Shown: positions 54,467 through 62,483, counted from the stretch's first letter. The stretch: DNA of 64,000 bases from an uncultured Lachnospiraceae bacterium (GCA_910586205.1 CAJUGD010000014.1:25600-89599), one strand, 5' to 3'. The notes: a model not told the origin generated them from the sequence alone. Made by a program: numbers and translations.

Positions 54467-54655
54467 AAAACCTCCCGATTTTTTATATAATCATATCAAA
54501 AAATCCGTTTATATACAATCAGCAATTATCATTGTGACAATATTTTGGATATGAGTAAGGGAAAGTTGAAGATTGAAAAGGCGTTTTACTAACTAATAAT
54601 TGCAATTTGGGGGCGTAAACGATAGATTTGCGCTTGTGGCCATAAGATTTTGTAG

Positions 54656-54684
54656 TTGCCTTTACCCAATATGTATGCTAAAAT
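54656..54684 (+). promoter_or_regulatory. Promoter of the structured RNA
   Basis: TTGCCT (54656-54661), 17-nt spacer, extended -10 TGCTAAAAT (TAAAAT at 54679-54684). Start of transcription expected near 54691. Confidence 0.75.
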
Positions 54685-54690
54685 AGACCT

Positions 54691-55033
54691 CGAGAAATCA
54701 TAGGACGACAAAGGTGTACCACCACGGAGAGCGCCAACTCCCCGTGGCAAGGATGGTAATCAGGCTACCACACAATACTGACGAATCAGCGATACACAAT
54801 TGTAATTATAAAGCACTGGAAGTAAAAGTGCAATGTTTTTGTGTTGTGAAGTTGATGAAGTCGACCTTAAGATATATTTACGAGGTGTTAGTGTGGACGC
54901 ATACTGGCACCTCGTTCTTGATTTCTCACCTGGGTGCTTTGGTGGCGGATTGATCCGCCACTGGGGTATCCTAAGTGAGAAGTCGGAGTTTGAAAAGACT
55001 ACGATTTGTTTGCCGTGCTCGTAGTCTTTTTTA
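54691..55033 (+). ncRNA. Highly structured RNA candidate of about 340 nt
   Basis: Between the promoter at 54656 and a terminator ending at 55033, nearly every stretch pairs: CCACGGAG/CTCCCCGTGG (54722-54747), TGGTA/TACCA (54754-54770), CTGA-CGAA-TCAG (54778-54789), ACACAA/TTGTGT enclosing GCACT/AGTGC, GTTGA/TCGAC, CGAGGTG/CACCTCG with inner AGTGTG/CATACT (54881-54914), and TTCTCAC/GTGAGAA (54923-54981) with inner GGTGGCGGAT/ATCCGCCACT. No credible open frame with a ribosome site exists. It may be a stand-alone RNA or a long leader with a terminator for the next gene. Family not identified. Confidence 0.7.
54997..55033 (+). terminator. Terminator of the structured RNA
   Basis: GACTACGA pairs perfectly with TCGTAGTC around a 14-nt loop, followed by TTTTTTATTTC. 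Confidence 0.9.
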
Positions 55034-55116
55034 TTTCTTCGATTTTGGCGTTTACTTATTAGTTTTGAACGGCAAAATTACAAGAAAGCAGGAGTTACCT
55101 GCGGAAAGAGGGAAAG

Positions 55117-55743
55117 ATGAAAAGACAGTTAAGAACAGTTGCCGCTGTTGCGGCGGCAGTAGCCATGACGATGGCTTCCGTGATGACGGCGAGTGCAGCA
55201 ATAGGAGTGTCAAATGATGAGTATTCTATGGCAACAGGATTTCGTGACGGGTTACGTGAAAGATTTCCTTCAATAACGGATGCACATATTGACTGGATCA
55301 TCGATATAGGAGCATCGGATGATCCTACATGGGATTGCCAATACTGGGATACGTTAAGCTCAGTTGGCAAAGAAACCATAGCATATCTAGTTGTTCTTGG
55401 GCAGAAAGATCGGGCTTGGGCAGAAACGCAGGTTGACTATTATTACATAGATAGGGATATGTGTGTTAATCGGGGAGCAGATGCCGCTGAGTTAGATGCT
55501 CTTATTGTGAAACTAGGAGGTAACGTCAGTACTTCTTCATCAACGGAGAATGTTCCCACCTGGAAACAAGATGATAAAGGCTGGTGGATTGGAAATCCTG
55601 ATGGCACTTACATGACAAACCAATGGTATCAGTCACCTGCCAGTGGCTTATGGTATTATATGGGTGCTGATGGCTATATGCTCACGGATACTACCACGCC
55701 AGATGGGTATTTTGTAAATTCAGATGGGGTTTGGGTTCAATAG
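55117..55743 (+). CDS. Secreted protein with cell-wall-binding repeats (first of a pair)
   Basis: 208 residues, ATG after GAGGGAAAG. A signal peptide (KRQLRTVAAVAAAVAMTMASVMTASA) precedes a ~110-residue helical domain of unknown type. A C-terminal repeat module contains WKQDDKGWWIGNPDGTYMTNQWYQS, LWYYMGADGYMLT and TTPDGYFVNSDGVWVQ, similar to choline-binding repeats. The next gene ends with nearly the same module. No promoter of its own was seen upstream, so readthrough or attenuation at the RNA terminator may matter. Confidence 0.8.
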   Translation: MKRQLRTVAAVAAAVAMTMASVMTASAAIGVSNDEYSMATGFRDGLRERFPSITDAHIDWIIDIGASDDPTWDCQYWDTLSSVGKETIAYLVVLGQKDRAWAETQVDYYYIDRDMCVNRGADAAELDALIVKLGGNVSTSSSTENVPTWKQDDKGWWIGNPDGTYMTNQWYQSPASGLWYYMGADGYMLTDTTTPDGYFVNSDGVWVQ

Positions 55744-55817
55744 AAATGAATGATATGAGCGTGATCTTGAAGTTAAAATTAAATGTAATCAAAAATCTGG
55801 ATAAAGGTAACAAGTAT

Positions 55818-56711
55818 ATGAAAAAGAAAATTAGATTTAGTGCCTTAGCACTCGCCATGACATTATCAGTAGGTGCATCCTTTCCAGCATCAGCAGCCAC
55901 AACGGTAGCCCAGGAGGGACAGCCAACCAGCATCCACAACGCATCGTGGGCAGACCACTCTCATACCTCAAACTTCACCTTCAGCCGGGTACCTTACGAG
56001 GCTTTACGTGAGACTAGTAAAATTCAGCTCACACCAGCCCCTGCCGGATACACCTATCATTTCATCAAGATTGATGATAATGATACTTCATATAGGGGTA
56101 ACCCTTACGAACTCAAGGTCACCGGGGCAGTTTCCAATTACACTGTAACATCAGGGATTAACGGCTCAGAGATTACTGCCACCTTCACAGTCACTGCAAA
56201 TGGACAAGCCTATCCTGCCTGTAGGCTGGAGTACCTGAGTACCTCAAGTACCTACCCTTCTTCATGGGATAATGATACAACCGCCAAGGTCTACGCCATC
56301 CTCCTCCCGGCAAACTGTCAGGACGCCGTAACCTTAACGCTCAACCCCTACGCTTGGGACGAGTCTAAATCAAAAGACCCAAGGGTCTGGAACGCAGACC
56401 ATACGGCTTACTATGTTGATATGTCAAGTGTATTGGAGACAGCAGGCTCTGGTCATTATGTAAACTACAATGACGAACTTGTATTTTATATCACAGGTTC
56501 TCCTGCCACATCCCAGCCCCAAACCCAGCAGACCTGGGTATCTGATGCCAGAGGTTGGAGAGTCCAGAACGCAGACGGCACTTACCTGACGAACCAGTGG
56601 TATCAGTCAAACAACCTCTGGTATTACCTCGGAGCAGACAGCTACATGCTCACCAGCACCACCACACCAGACGGATATACGGTCAATGCCGACGGCGTTT
56701 GGGTTCAGTAG
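55818..56711 (+). CDS. Secreted protein with cell-wall-binding repeats (second of a pair)
   Basis: 297 residues from the ATG at 55818 (MKKKIRFSALALAMTLSVGASFPASA, signal peptide); an upstream in-frame extension is not used. A ~190-residue beta-rich domain of unknown type is followed by the repeat module WVSDARGWRVQNADGTYLTNQWYQS and TTTPDGYTVNADGVWVQ, clearly homologous to the end of the first gene. The N-terminal domains of the two are unrelated, so they look like different cargo on one anchor. Confidence 0.8.
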   Translation: MKKKIRFSALALAMTLSVGASFPASAATTVAQEGQPTSIHNASWADHSHTSNFTFSRVPYEALRETSKIQLTPAPAGYTYHFIKIDDNDTSYRGNPYELKVTGAVSNYTVTSGINGSEITATFTVTANGQAYPACRLEYLSTSSTYPSSWDNDTTAKVYAILLPANCQDAVTLTLNPYAWDESKSKDPRVWNADHTAYYVDMSSVLETAGSGHYVNYNDELVFYITGSPATSQPQTQQTWVSDARGWRVQNADGTYLTNQWYQSNNLWYYLGADSYMLTSTTTPDGYTVNADGVWVQ

Positions 56712-56746
56712 CACAGATGAATATCATAATCAAGATTTCTATCAGA

Positions 56747-56777
56747 GCCGCTGGCAGCAAATCGCCAGTGGCTTTTT
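56747..56777 (+). terminator. Terminator after the secreted pair
   Basis: GCCGCTGGC (56747-56755) pairs with GCCAGTGGC (56764-56772), 8-nt loop, then TTTTT. Confidence 0.85.
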
Positions 56778-56964
56778 CTATGCCCTGCCAGGCAGCAAAC
56801 TACCCAATTCCTCTCCCGCTTTTTGTGCATATCTGACCATCTTTCTTTTCTTCCCTATTTTTGACTTGCGTTAGTTCCCATTCAGAGTTATAACACGACA
56901 CAACAAAAAACGCAGTCCCCAGTTTTTTTTCATCAGGGGCAGCGAAATCGAAGGAGGTTATGGT

Positions 56965-58167
56965 ATGAACAGAAGCAGTTTACCGTTGGGAGTTAACAAG
57001 TTGAAAAAATGGTGGGACGATGAGAACAGGGTGCTGCGGTGCGACCTGCCATTCCAGAGGCATGCCGGAGCCTGGAGTCCCATCACCAAGAGTAACCTGG
57101 TGTGGAGCATCCTGGCAGACAGCTATATCCCGCCGATTGTCCTTCTCAAAGACAAGTCAGGCATGGATGAACGGGGGAAGGACACCTTCCTTTACAACAT
57201 CGAGGATGGCCAGCAGCGGCTTACCAACCTTTTCAGCTTTATGGATGACGGATGGACGCTTCACGGGGCTACGCCAGTCGTGGAGTATGACGGGTTTGAG
57301 TATGACCTGGCGGGAAAGAAGTTCTCTGAACTGCCGGAGGAGCTCCAGAGCGCCATCAGCCAGTACCGCTTTTCTGTCCAGTGCCTGGAAAACTACACCA
57401 TGCAGGAGGCGGAGTCACTGTTTTTCAATATCAACTCAGGGGTAGCGCTGTCAGCCGTGCAGAAGTCCAAGGCAAAGATGGGGACTGACCTGATCCAGTT
57501 TTTTTCCGGGCTTTTGGAGGGCGTGTTCTTTACCCAGGCGATCCATATCACGGAGGCTCAGGCAAGGCGGGAGGATGACCTTCTGATGCTGCTCCAGTCA
57601 GCGCTCCTTCTGGACAACCGCCATGACGGGCTGGAGTACAAGACCATCAGTGCCGCCTACTGCCTTGCCTATGCGGAATCCATCAAGGGCAGCTACACGG
57701 AGGAAAAGCGGGAGATCCTCCGGGAAGCGGTTCGCTTTCTGGATGCGGCCTTTCCAGCCAAGAATAAGTTCCTGCGGAAGAACAACGTGCCGGTTGTGGC
57801 AGTCATGGCCAGGGTTGCCCAGGAGCAGGGGGTGACGCCGGACAGCTTCCGGGGATTTATCAATGACTTTGCCAGTCAGGAGCATCCCGCCTATGATGAG
57901 GCTTCCGGCAGCGGCAATGTCAAGGCCAGGTCGGTGCAGATGCGCCTGAGGATGATGTTTCTTGCGTTTTGCGGGTACTTTGGACTGGAAGCGGGGGCGG
58001 TGGGCAAGCCATTTGCGGACACAGTTCCGCTGGATGAGGGAACGCAGGCCGCAGAGCCGGGAGAAGCCGCGGGAAGCAGTGAAGACGCCATTCCTGCCGC
58101 TGCAGGAGGCGGTGACGGGGCTGGCACAGCGCCGGATGATGGAATCCCTTGTGCGGATGTGGGGTAG
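56965..58167 (+). CDS. DUF262-domain protein
   Basis: 400 residues, ATG after GAAGGAGG. The N-terminal DUF262 (ParB/Srx-like) core carries the hallmark IEDGQQRLTNLFSF at about residues 78-91 and an early LPFQRHAGAWSP. This fold includes nucleases and NTPases of GmrSD-type restriction and other defence systems, but a DUF1524/HNH partner is not seen. The C-terminal ~50 residues are Gly/Ala/Pro-rich and low complexity. It stands alone, followed by a strong terminator, in an island setting. Confidence 0.82.
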   Translation: MNRSSLPLGVNKLKKWWDDENRVLRCDLPFQRHAGAWSPITKSNLVWSILADSYIPPIVLLKDKSGMDERGKDTFLYNIEDGQQRLTNLFSFMDDGWTLHGATPVVEYDGFEYDLAGKKFSELPEELQSAISQYRFSVQCLENYTMQEAESLFFNINSGVALSAVQKSKAKMGTDLIQFFSGLLEGVFFTQAIHITEAQARREDDLLMLLQSALLLDNRHDGLEYKTISAAYCLAYAESIKGSYTEEKREILREAVRFLDAAFPAKNKFLRKNNVPVVAVMARVAQEQGVTPDSFRGFINDFASQEHPAYDEASGSGNVKARSVQMRLRMMFLAFCGYFGLEAGAVGKPFADTVPLDEGTQAAEPGEAAGSSEDAIPAAAGGGDGAGTAPDDGIPCADVG

Positions 58168-58252
58168 CGTTTTGCTCCAGGAAGGAAAAAAGGATGTCCA
58201 GGGGGTGGGGACGCCTGGAGCGCACGGGGAAGCGGGGGGAGACGCTTTTATG

Positions 58253-58281
58253 CCGCCGGGGGTCGGAACCCGGCGGTTTTT
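58253..58281 (+). terminator. Terminator after the DUF262 gene
   Basis: CCGCCGGG and CCCGGCGG pair perfectly around 8 nt and are followed by TTTTT. Confidence 0.9.
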
Positions 58282-59256
58282 CTGTGGGCTGGTGTCCTGG
58301 CGGTGGTTTTGCCCTCCCCTCTCCACGGCTCCGTATTTGCCCCGTATTCCTCTTTTGCGGCCTTTGGTGTGGAATACCATGCCTTTGGGCATAAAGCCGC
58401 CACACGGCCTTTGTGGGCGCTTACGTGGGCTTTTGTGGATGGGGCATGGCCTGGGCGGGACGCTGGTTTGGGCGTGGGGCTTGTTTTGGCTTACGGGCAG
58501 TGTTCAGGAGACAAAGACACCAGGGGTAGTTATGGATGCTTTTTTAAAGCTTTTCTGCCCGAAGACAGACAGCCAGGAGGCATGGGATTCAGAGGATCGT
58601 GAAGGCAGAGGGGGAGTCGGAAAAAGCAGGCGTTGTAAACAGCCCCATCCCTGGCTTTTGCCAGGGAAAGAGGGAAATACTGCGGGCAGGCAATGGAAAA
58701 ACCTATCCATTACTCCCCCGCAGGAGGTCAGGACAGAACATTTGCCAAAAAAAATTTCCTAATTATTTAGACTGGAAATACTGCATAGAGAAATCACCAA
58801 ATGAGAACACAAAAAGACACCTCAGAGGCTTTCTTATTTTCTCCAGCAAAAGGCAATCACCAAACAGCAAGGAACCTCACAGTTGGAAAATCAGTCAGAT
58901 CATGACAGCCATAATATATAGGGATCGGGGCAGGGTTAATTAGCATAGTTTGCTAGAACTCTGAGAGTCAGGTTCCTGATGGCTTAGTGAACGAAACGAT
59001 GATGGGAGGCTGATTCACTGGTTTAGAAACATATAATATAGGCTGATTTGTATTTACATACTTCATAGCAACACAGTCAATCCATATAAGGCGGTTACTT
59101 AGACAACAGACCATACAACATGGGGCAGGGAATTGTCCATTGGAGGAGTCGATTCGCTCAGGCAGACAGCCAGGCCTGCTTAGTTTTAATAATATTTCGC
59201 ATAGGTAGATGGTACCTGACAAGCCGATCAGGTTCTGTCTGAGGGCATGGTTTTTG

Positions 59257-59286
59257 GCAGCCTGCCGACCATTGACGGCAGGCTGC
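59257..59286 (+). other. Stable leader hairpin before the 239-residue gene
   Basis: Perfect 11-bp, GC-rich stem around ACCATTGA, 41 nt before the ATG. No T-run follows, so it is not a terminator; it may stabilise or regulate the mRNA. Confidence 0.7.
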
Positions 59287-59326
59287 TGTTGAAGGATAAC
59301 CGTAGATTTCAGAGGAGGGAAGGTTT

Positions 59327-60046
59327 ATGTTATTTTATCACCACCAGTTACACGCCGCTTTGGAGGCGGAATCGAGGGAACTGGCACAGCCAGTCAGGAA
59401 GTTTGCCGGGACAGCCGCTGTCTATAGGGGAGACAAGGATGTTTCTGTGGAGTCCCAGTGCTGGGACGCTTATCTTGACGCACTGAACGCCGTGAAACGC
59501 TGGCTGCGTATGGCCAGCCTTCTGGATTTGTCTGAGTCCCTGCGGACAGAGGCATACACACTGCTGTATCTGCCGGGGGAGGATCTCCAGGTAGAGATCC
59601 GTGTGAATGCAGACACCTGTATTCCCGTGAGGAATTTCCCAGGGGTACTTTTTCCCGTCCAGGACGCAGAGAGTGAGGCCGTGAGAAAGCTTCTTGAACG
59701 TCCTGCTTGTTTCCATAGGGGCAGTTATGAGATGCTCCACACGCCCATCGGGAGGATGGACTCTTTTGTTTATCACTGCCTGACAGAAGTCAGGGATAAC
59801 CCAGTCCGTCTGCTTTACCGCCATTTTGTCCTGCTCCTTGAGCAGATACGGGGAATGCTGAAAGAGCAGGGTGCGCCGGATGGGGTACTGGAGGAGGAAC
59901 TTCTTGCAGACTATGGGATTCATGACGTGATCGGCGTGTATAGGCTGGATTCGTCCCTGGCTGGGGCAGACAAGTTTTTGGATGGCAAGGGTACGCAGGG
60001 TGTTCCAGGGGGATTTCAGGCAGCTTCCAGGGGTGATTTCAGGTAG
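59327..60046 (+). CDS. Unknown protein upstream of the amidoligase
   Basis: 239 residues, ATG 59327 well placed after GAGGAGGGAAGG. I do not recognise the family. It is soluble and largely helical, with an aromatic/charged N-terminus (LFYHHQLHAALEAESREL), LYLPGEDLQVEIRVN in the middle and LLYRHFVLLLEQIRGMLKEQ near 165-185. Its last ~15 residues and stop codon lie inside a 23-bp tandem repeat array, so the C-terminus is probably not conserved. Placement suggests a role with the amidoligase and cyclotransferase genes, but this is inference. Confidence 0.7.
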   Translation: MLFYHHQLHAALEAESRELAQPVRKFAGTAAVYRGDKDVSVESQCWDAYLDALNAVKRWLRMASLLDLSESLRTEAYTLLYLPGEDLQVEIRVNADTCIPVRNFPGVLFPVQDAESEAVRKLLERPACFHRGSYEMLHTPIGRMDSFVYHCLTEVRDNPVRLLYRHFVLLLEQIRGMLKEQGAPDGVLEEELLADYGIHDVIGVYRLDSSLAGADKFLDGKGTQGVPGGFQAASRGDFR

Positions 60047-60160
60047 CTTCCTGAGGTAGTTTCAGGCAGCTTCCAGGGGTAATTTCAGGTAGCTTCCAGG
60101 GGTGGTTTCAGGCAGTTTCCTGGGGTGATTTAGGCAGCTTCCTGGGGTGGTTTCAAAAAC
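60003..60160 (+). repeat. Seven 22-23 bp tandem repeats
   Basis: Units of the type TTCCAGGGGTGATTTCAGGC run from 60003 to 60160 with one-to-four changes each. The first two lie in the end of the 239-residue gene, and its stop codon is in unit 2. The rest fill the gap before the amidoligase. The unit length is not a multiple of three. The remainder of the gap, 60161-60378, shows no gene. Confidence 0.9.
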
Positions 60161-60378
60161 ATCAGGGGTAGTTCGAGAGGCTTTTTTGTTTTTGAGGCCG
60201 CTATGGAAGCGCAATCTCCAGAAGCTGCGTCAATCTGGCAGGAAGCGACAAAGAAAATCCCTTTTTTCCCTCAGAAGTTTGGTTACTTTAGAGGGAGGAA
60301 ATCACTTGCAATCCCTTCCTGGAAGAGTTAACATACACACACGTCAAGAGAACATATGTACGCCAGGAGGAAAAGGGT

Positions 60379-61278
60379 ATGCGGACACAGAGGTTTGGAA
60401 TTGAGATTGAAATGACAGGTATCACCAGGGAGAAAGCAGCCAGCGTCATTGCGGGGTACTTTGGAACCTGCTTCCGTCATGTGGGAAACCGCTATGACAT
60501 CTTCGAGGCCACAGACCGCCAGGGGCGCATCTGGAAGTGCATGAGCGATGCTTCCATTGCCCGCGAGAGAAAGACAGCAGGCGGGAAGAGGGAGCCTGCG
60601 GAATGGGAGTATTCCACGGAAGTGGTGAGTCCTGTCCTGGGGTATGGAGACATCGCTGACCTCCAGGAGGTGGTACGCCAGCTCAGGCACAGCGGGGCGA
60701 TTGTGAATGCGTCCTGCGGCATCCATATCCACATAGACGCCAGCCCCCATACGCCGGAAACACTGAAAAATCTGGTGAACCTTATGGCACAGAAGGAGGA
60801 CATCCTCTACAAAAGCCTGAGGATAGCGCCGGAGCGTCTGCGCTATTGCAAAAAGGTCAATGAAACCCTGGTAGAGATGATTAACAAGAGAAAGCCCAGG
60901 ACGCTGGCAGCCCTGGCGGACTTGTGGTATGACGGTTCCTCTGAACCCAGGAGGCAGCATTACCATGAAACCAGGTATCACGGCCTGAATCTCCATTCCA
61001 CGTTTACCAGGGGTACCATAGAGTTCCGCATCTTCAACAGCACCACCCATGCGGGGGAGATCAAGGCATACATCCAGTTCTGTCTGGCGGTCAGTCACCA
61101 GGCTCTGACACAGAAGAGGGCCAGCAGCCGCAGGAGCGTTACGGACAATGAAAAGTACTGCATGAGGTGCTGGCTGCTGCGGCTGGGGCTGAATGGGGAA
61201 GAATTTAAGACCTGCAGGATGCATATGACGAAGAATCTTGAGGGGGATTGTGCGTGGAGGCATGGAAGGAGTGCGTAG
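60379..61278 (+). CDS. Amidoligase-family enzyme (putative)
   Basis: 299 residues, ATG after AGGAGGAAAAGGG. It fits the glutamine-synthetase-like amidoligase family: FGIEIEMTG (residues 6-14) with the metal-binding Glu pair, EYSTEVVSP (77-85), GIHIHID (114-120), and a late NLHSTFTRGTIEFRIFN. Such enzymes use ATP to join an amine to a carboxylate, making isopeptide-like or small-molecule amides. The gamma-glutamylcyclotransferase-like gene 68 nt downstream is a known type of partner. The substrate is unknown. Confidence 0.88.
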   Translation: MRTQRFGIEIEMTGITREKAASVIAGYFGTCFRHVGNRYDIFEATDRQGRIWKCMSDASIARERKTAGGKREPAEWEYSTEVVSPVLGYGDIADLQEVVRQLRHSGAIVNASCGIHIHIDASPHTPETLKNLVNLMAQKEDILYKSLRIAPERLRYCKKVNETLVEMINKRKPRTLAALADLWYDGSSEPRRQHYHETRYHGLNLHSTFTRGTIEFRIFNSTTHAGEIKAYIQFCLAVSHQALTQKRASSRRSVTDNEKYCMRCWLLRLGLNGEEFKTCRMHMTKNLEGDCAWRHGRSA

Positions 61279-61346
61279 GCGCTCTTTCCAGGCTTCCTGG
61301 GAAGGCACGACTGCAGCAACCATGAGAAAAGAAATGAGGAGGAGAC

Positions 61347-61910
61347 ATGATGAAGAAAAGCACACTTTATGCAGCGTATGGCAGCAACCTGAACCTGGCA
61401 CAGATGGAGGCAAGATGCCCAGGAGCCAGGGTACTGGGGGCAGGGAGAATTTCAGGATACCGTCTGGCGTTTAAGCGTGTTGGGGTATGCGCCTTCGCGA
61501 CCATTGAACCCTGCCAGGGGGAATATGTTCCGGTAGGCATATGGGAGATCGGGGAGAGAAACGAGGCAGCGCTGGACAGCTACGAGGGAGTTCCGGCACA
61601 CTATGGGAAGGAAACGGTTGAGGTGGAGATGGCTGAGGGGAAGGTGAGGGGCATGGTGTATGTGATGAACAGACGGGCAGTTCCTGCCCTGCCTGGCCAG
61701 GGGTACTTTATGGGAATTTTAAAGGGGTACCGCGGCTTCGGGCTGGAGGAGCAGAAGCTTTGGGAAGCCTGGTATCGGGCTGGAGGGGACAGATCTGTGG
61801 TTTGCGGCACACACAGACAACATCCGCAATACATCCGGGAACAGACAGCCAGTTCCGGCACAGGGGATACGTCCAGCCGCACAGAGGCAGCGTCCGGGGT
61901 ACGCTTATGA
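61347..61910 (+). CDS. Gamma-glutamylcyclotransferase-like (AIG2/GGCT-fold) protein
   Basis: 187 residues, ATG 61347 or 61350 after AGGAGGAGAC. The fold signature YGSNLN (residues 11-16) and the catalytic-type acidic residue Glu80 in LDSYEGVPAHY are present. Members cleave gamma-glutamyl amides with release of 5-oxoproline or related cyclic products. After about residue 142 the sequence stops looking like the family and reads through a ~115-bp direct repeat, so the last 45 residues are probably junk or recently replaced. It could reverse or trim the amidoligase product. Confidence 0.85.
   Translation: MMKKSTLYAAYGSNLNLAQMEARCPGARVLGAGRISGYRLAFKRVGVCAFATIEPCQGEYVPVGIWEIGERNEAALDSYEGVPAHYGKETVEVEMAEGKVRGMVYVMNRRAVPALPGQGYFMGILKGYRGFGLEEQKLWEAWYRAGGDRSVVCGTHRQHPQYIREQTASSGTGDTSSRTEAASGVRL
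61771..61890 (+). repeat. ~115-bp direct repeat, copy 1 (in the cyclotransferase 3' end)
   Basis: Begins GGTATCGGGCTGGAGGGGAC and runs to about 61890; copy 2 starts 160 bp later. The two share long identical stretches in the first 75 bp and then diverge. Confidence 0.88.
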
Positions 61911-61930
61911 GAATTTTGGGAGTATGGTAC

Positions 61931-62050
61931 AGTACCGGGCTGGAGGGGACAGATTTGTGGTTTGCGGCACACATAGACAACATCCGCAATACGCCGGAAT
62001 AGACAGCCGTTTCCGACACAGAAGATAAATCCAGCCACGCAGAATTGTAT
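61931..62050 (+). repeat. ~115-bp direct repeat, copy 2 (non-coding)
   Basis: Begins AGTACCGGGCTGGAGGGGAC and carries a 3-4 bp deletion and a stop codon relative to copy 1. It lies after the cyclotransferase stop. Confidence 0.88.
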
Positions 62051-62086
62051 CCAGGGGTACTTTCCATCGGTTTTTCGGGGAATAAG

Positions 62087-62127
62087 ACAGTCCCATACAT
62101 GGGCAGACCATGTGTGGGGCTGTTTTT
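62087..62127 (+). terminator. Terminator of the amidoligase/cyclotransferase unit
   Basis: ACAGTCCCATACATG (62087-62101) pairs with CATGTGTGGGGCTGT (62109-62123) over 15 bp with two wobbles, then TTTTT. Confidence 0.88.
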
Positions 62128-62195
62128 ATGTCTGCAGCAACGGGGTATTCCTATTCCGTCAGGATTTCTGCCAGAGTGAGAGAAGATTTTTTACT

Positions 62196-62483
62196 TTGTT
62201 TTCATTTCTGCTGAAGCGAAGGGATATAATCTTATTTGTTTCCATTCCTGCTAAAGCGAAGGGATATAATCTTTATTTGTTTCCATTCCTGCTAAAGCGA
62301 AGGGATATAATCTTTATTTGTTTCCATTCCTGCTAAAGTGAAGGGATATAATCTTTTTTGTTTCCATTCCTGCTGAATTGAAGGGATAAATTCTTTATTT
62401 GTTTTCATTCCTGCTAAAGCGAAGGGATATGTTCTTTTTTGTTTTCATCCTTACTGAATCGAAGTGGGGTAGTCTTTTTTGTT
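62196..62483 (+). repeat. Tandem array of about seven 40-41 bp units
   Basis: Units centred on TTCCTGCTAAAGCGAAGGG followed by ATATAATCTTTATTTG; the GGG landmarks fall at 62221, 62261, 62302, 62343, 62383 and 62424, with a decayed unit near 62464. Middle units are almost identical and the ends degenerate. There are no spacers, so it is not a CRISPR array. Confidence 0.9.

Larger units (their letters stand above)
58168..59326. other. Gene-poor 1.16-kb spacer
   Basis: No convincing gene in 58168-59326; the open frames found lack ribosome sites and family likeness. It holds the terminator at 58253-58281, a hairpin CCCTGGC/GCCAGGG (58649-58666), and an 11-bp perfect hairpin GCAGCCTGCCG/CGGCAGGCTGC (59257-59286) just before the next gene. 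Possible -10 boxes near 58915 and 59035 lack good -35 boxes. Confidence 0.6.

Noticed and set aside
54714..54953. 79-residue open frame across the structured RNA
   Set aside because: No ribosome site, a non-ATG start and no family likeness; the DNA is dominated by paired stems.
57598..58392. 264-residue minus-strand frame opposite DUF262
   Set aside because: Shadow of the GC-rich coding strand; Arg/Pro/His-rich and without a ribosome site.
57962..58762. 266-residue frame overlapping the end of the DUF262 gene
   Set aside because: It runs through the strong terminator at 58253-58281 and has no family likeness.
58968..59222. 84-residue minus-strand frame in the spacer
   Set aside because: No ribosome site and no family likeness; it lies in otherwise gene-free DNA.
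60147..60404. 85-residue frame before and into the amidoligase
   Set aside because: Begins in the 23-bp repeats, overlaps the amidoligase start and has no ribosome site.
60328..61413. 361-residue minus-strand frame opposite the amidoligase
   Set aside because: Antisense shadow of a gene with clear family motifs; no ribosome site and an improbable composition.
62112..62336. 74-residue frame over the 40-bp array
   Set aside because: It is only the translation of tandem repeats (LLKRRDII-type units) without a ribosome site.
62196..62483. Possible CRISPR array
   Set aside because: Units are head-to-tail with no unique spacers, and no cas gene is nearby.
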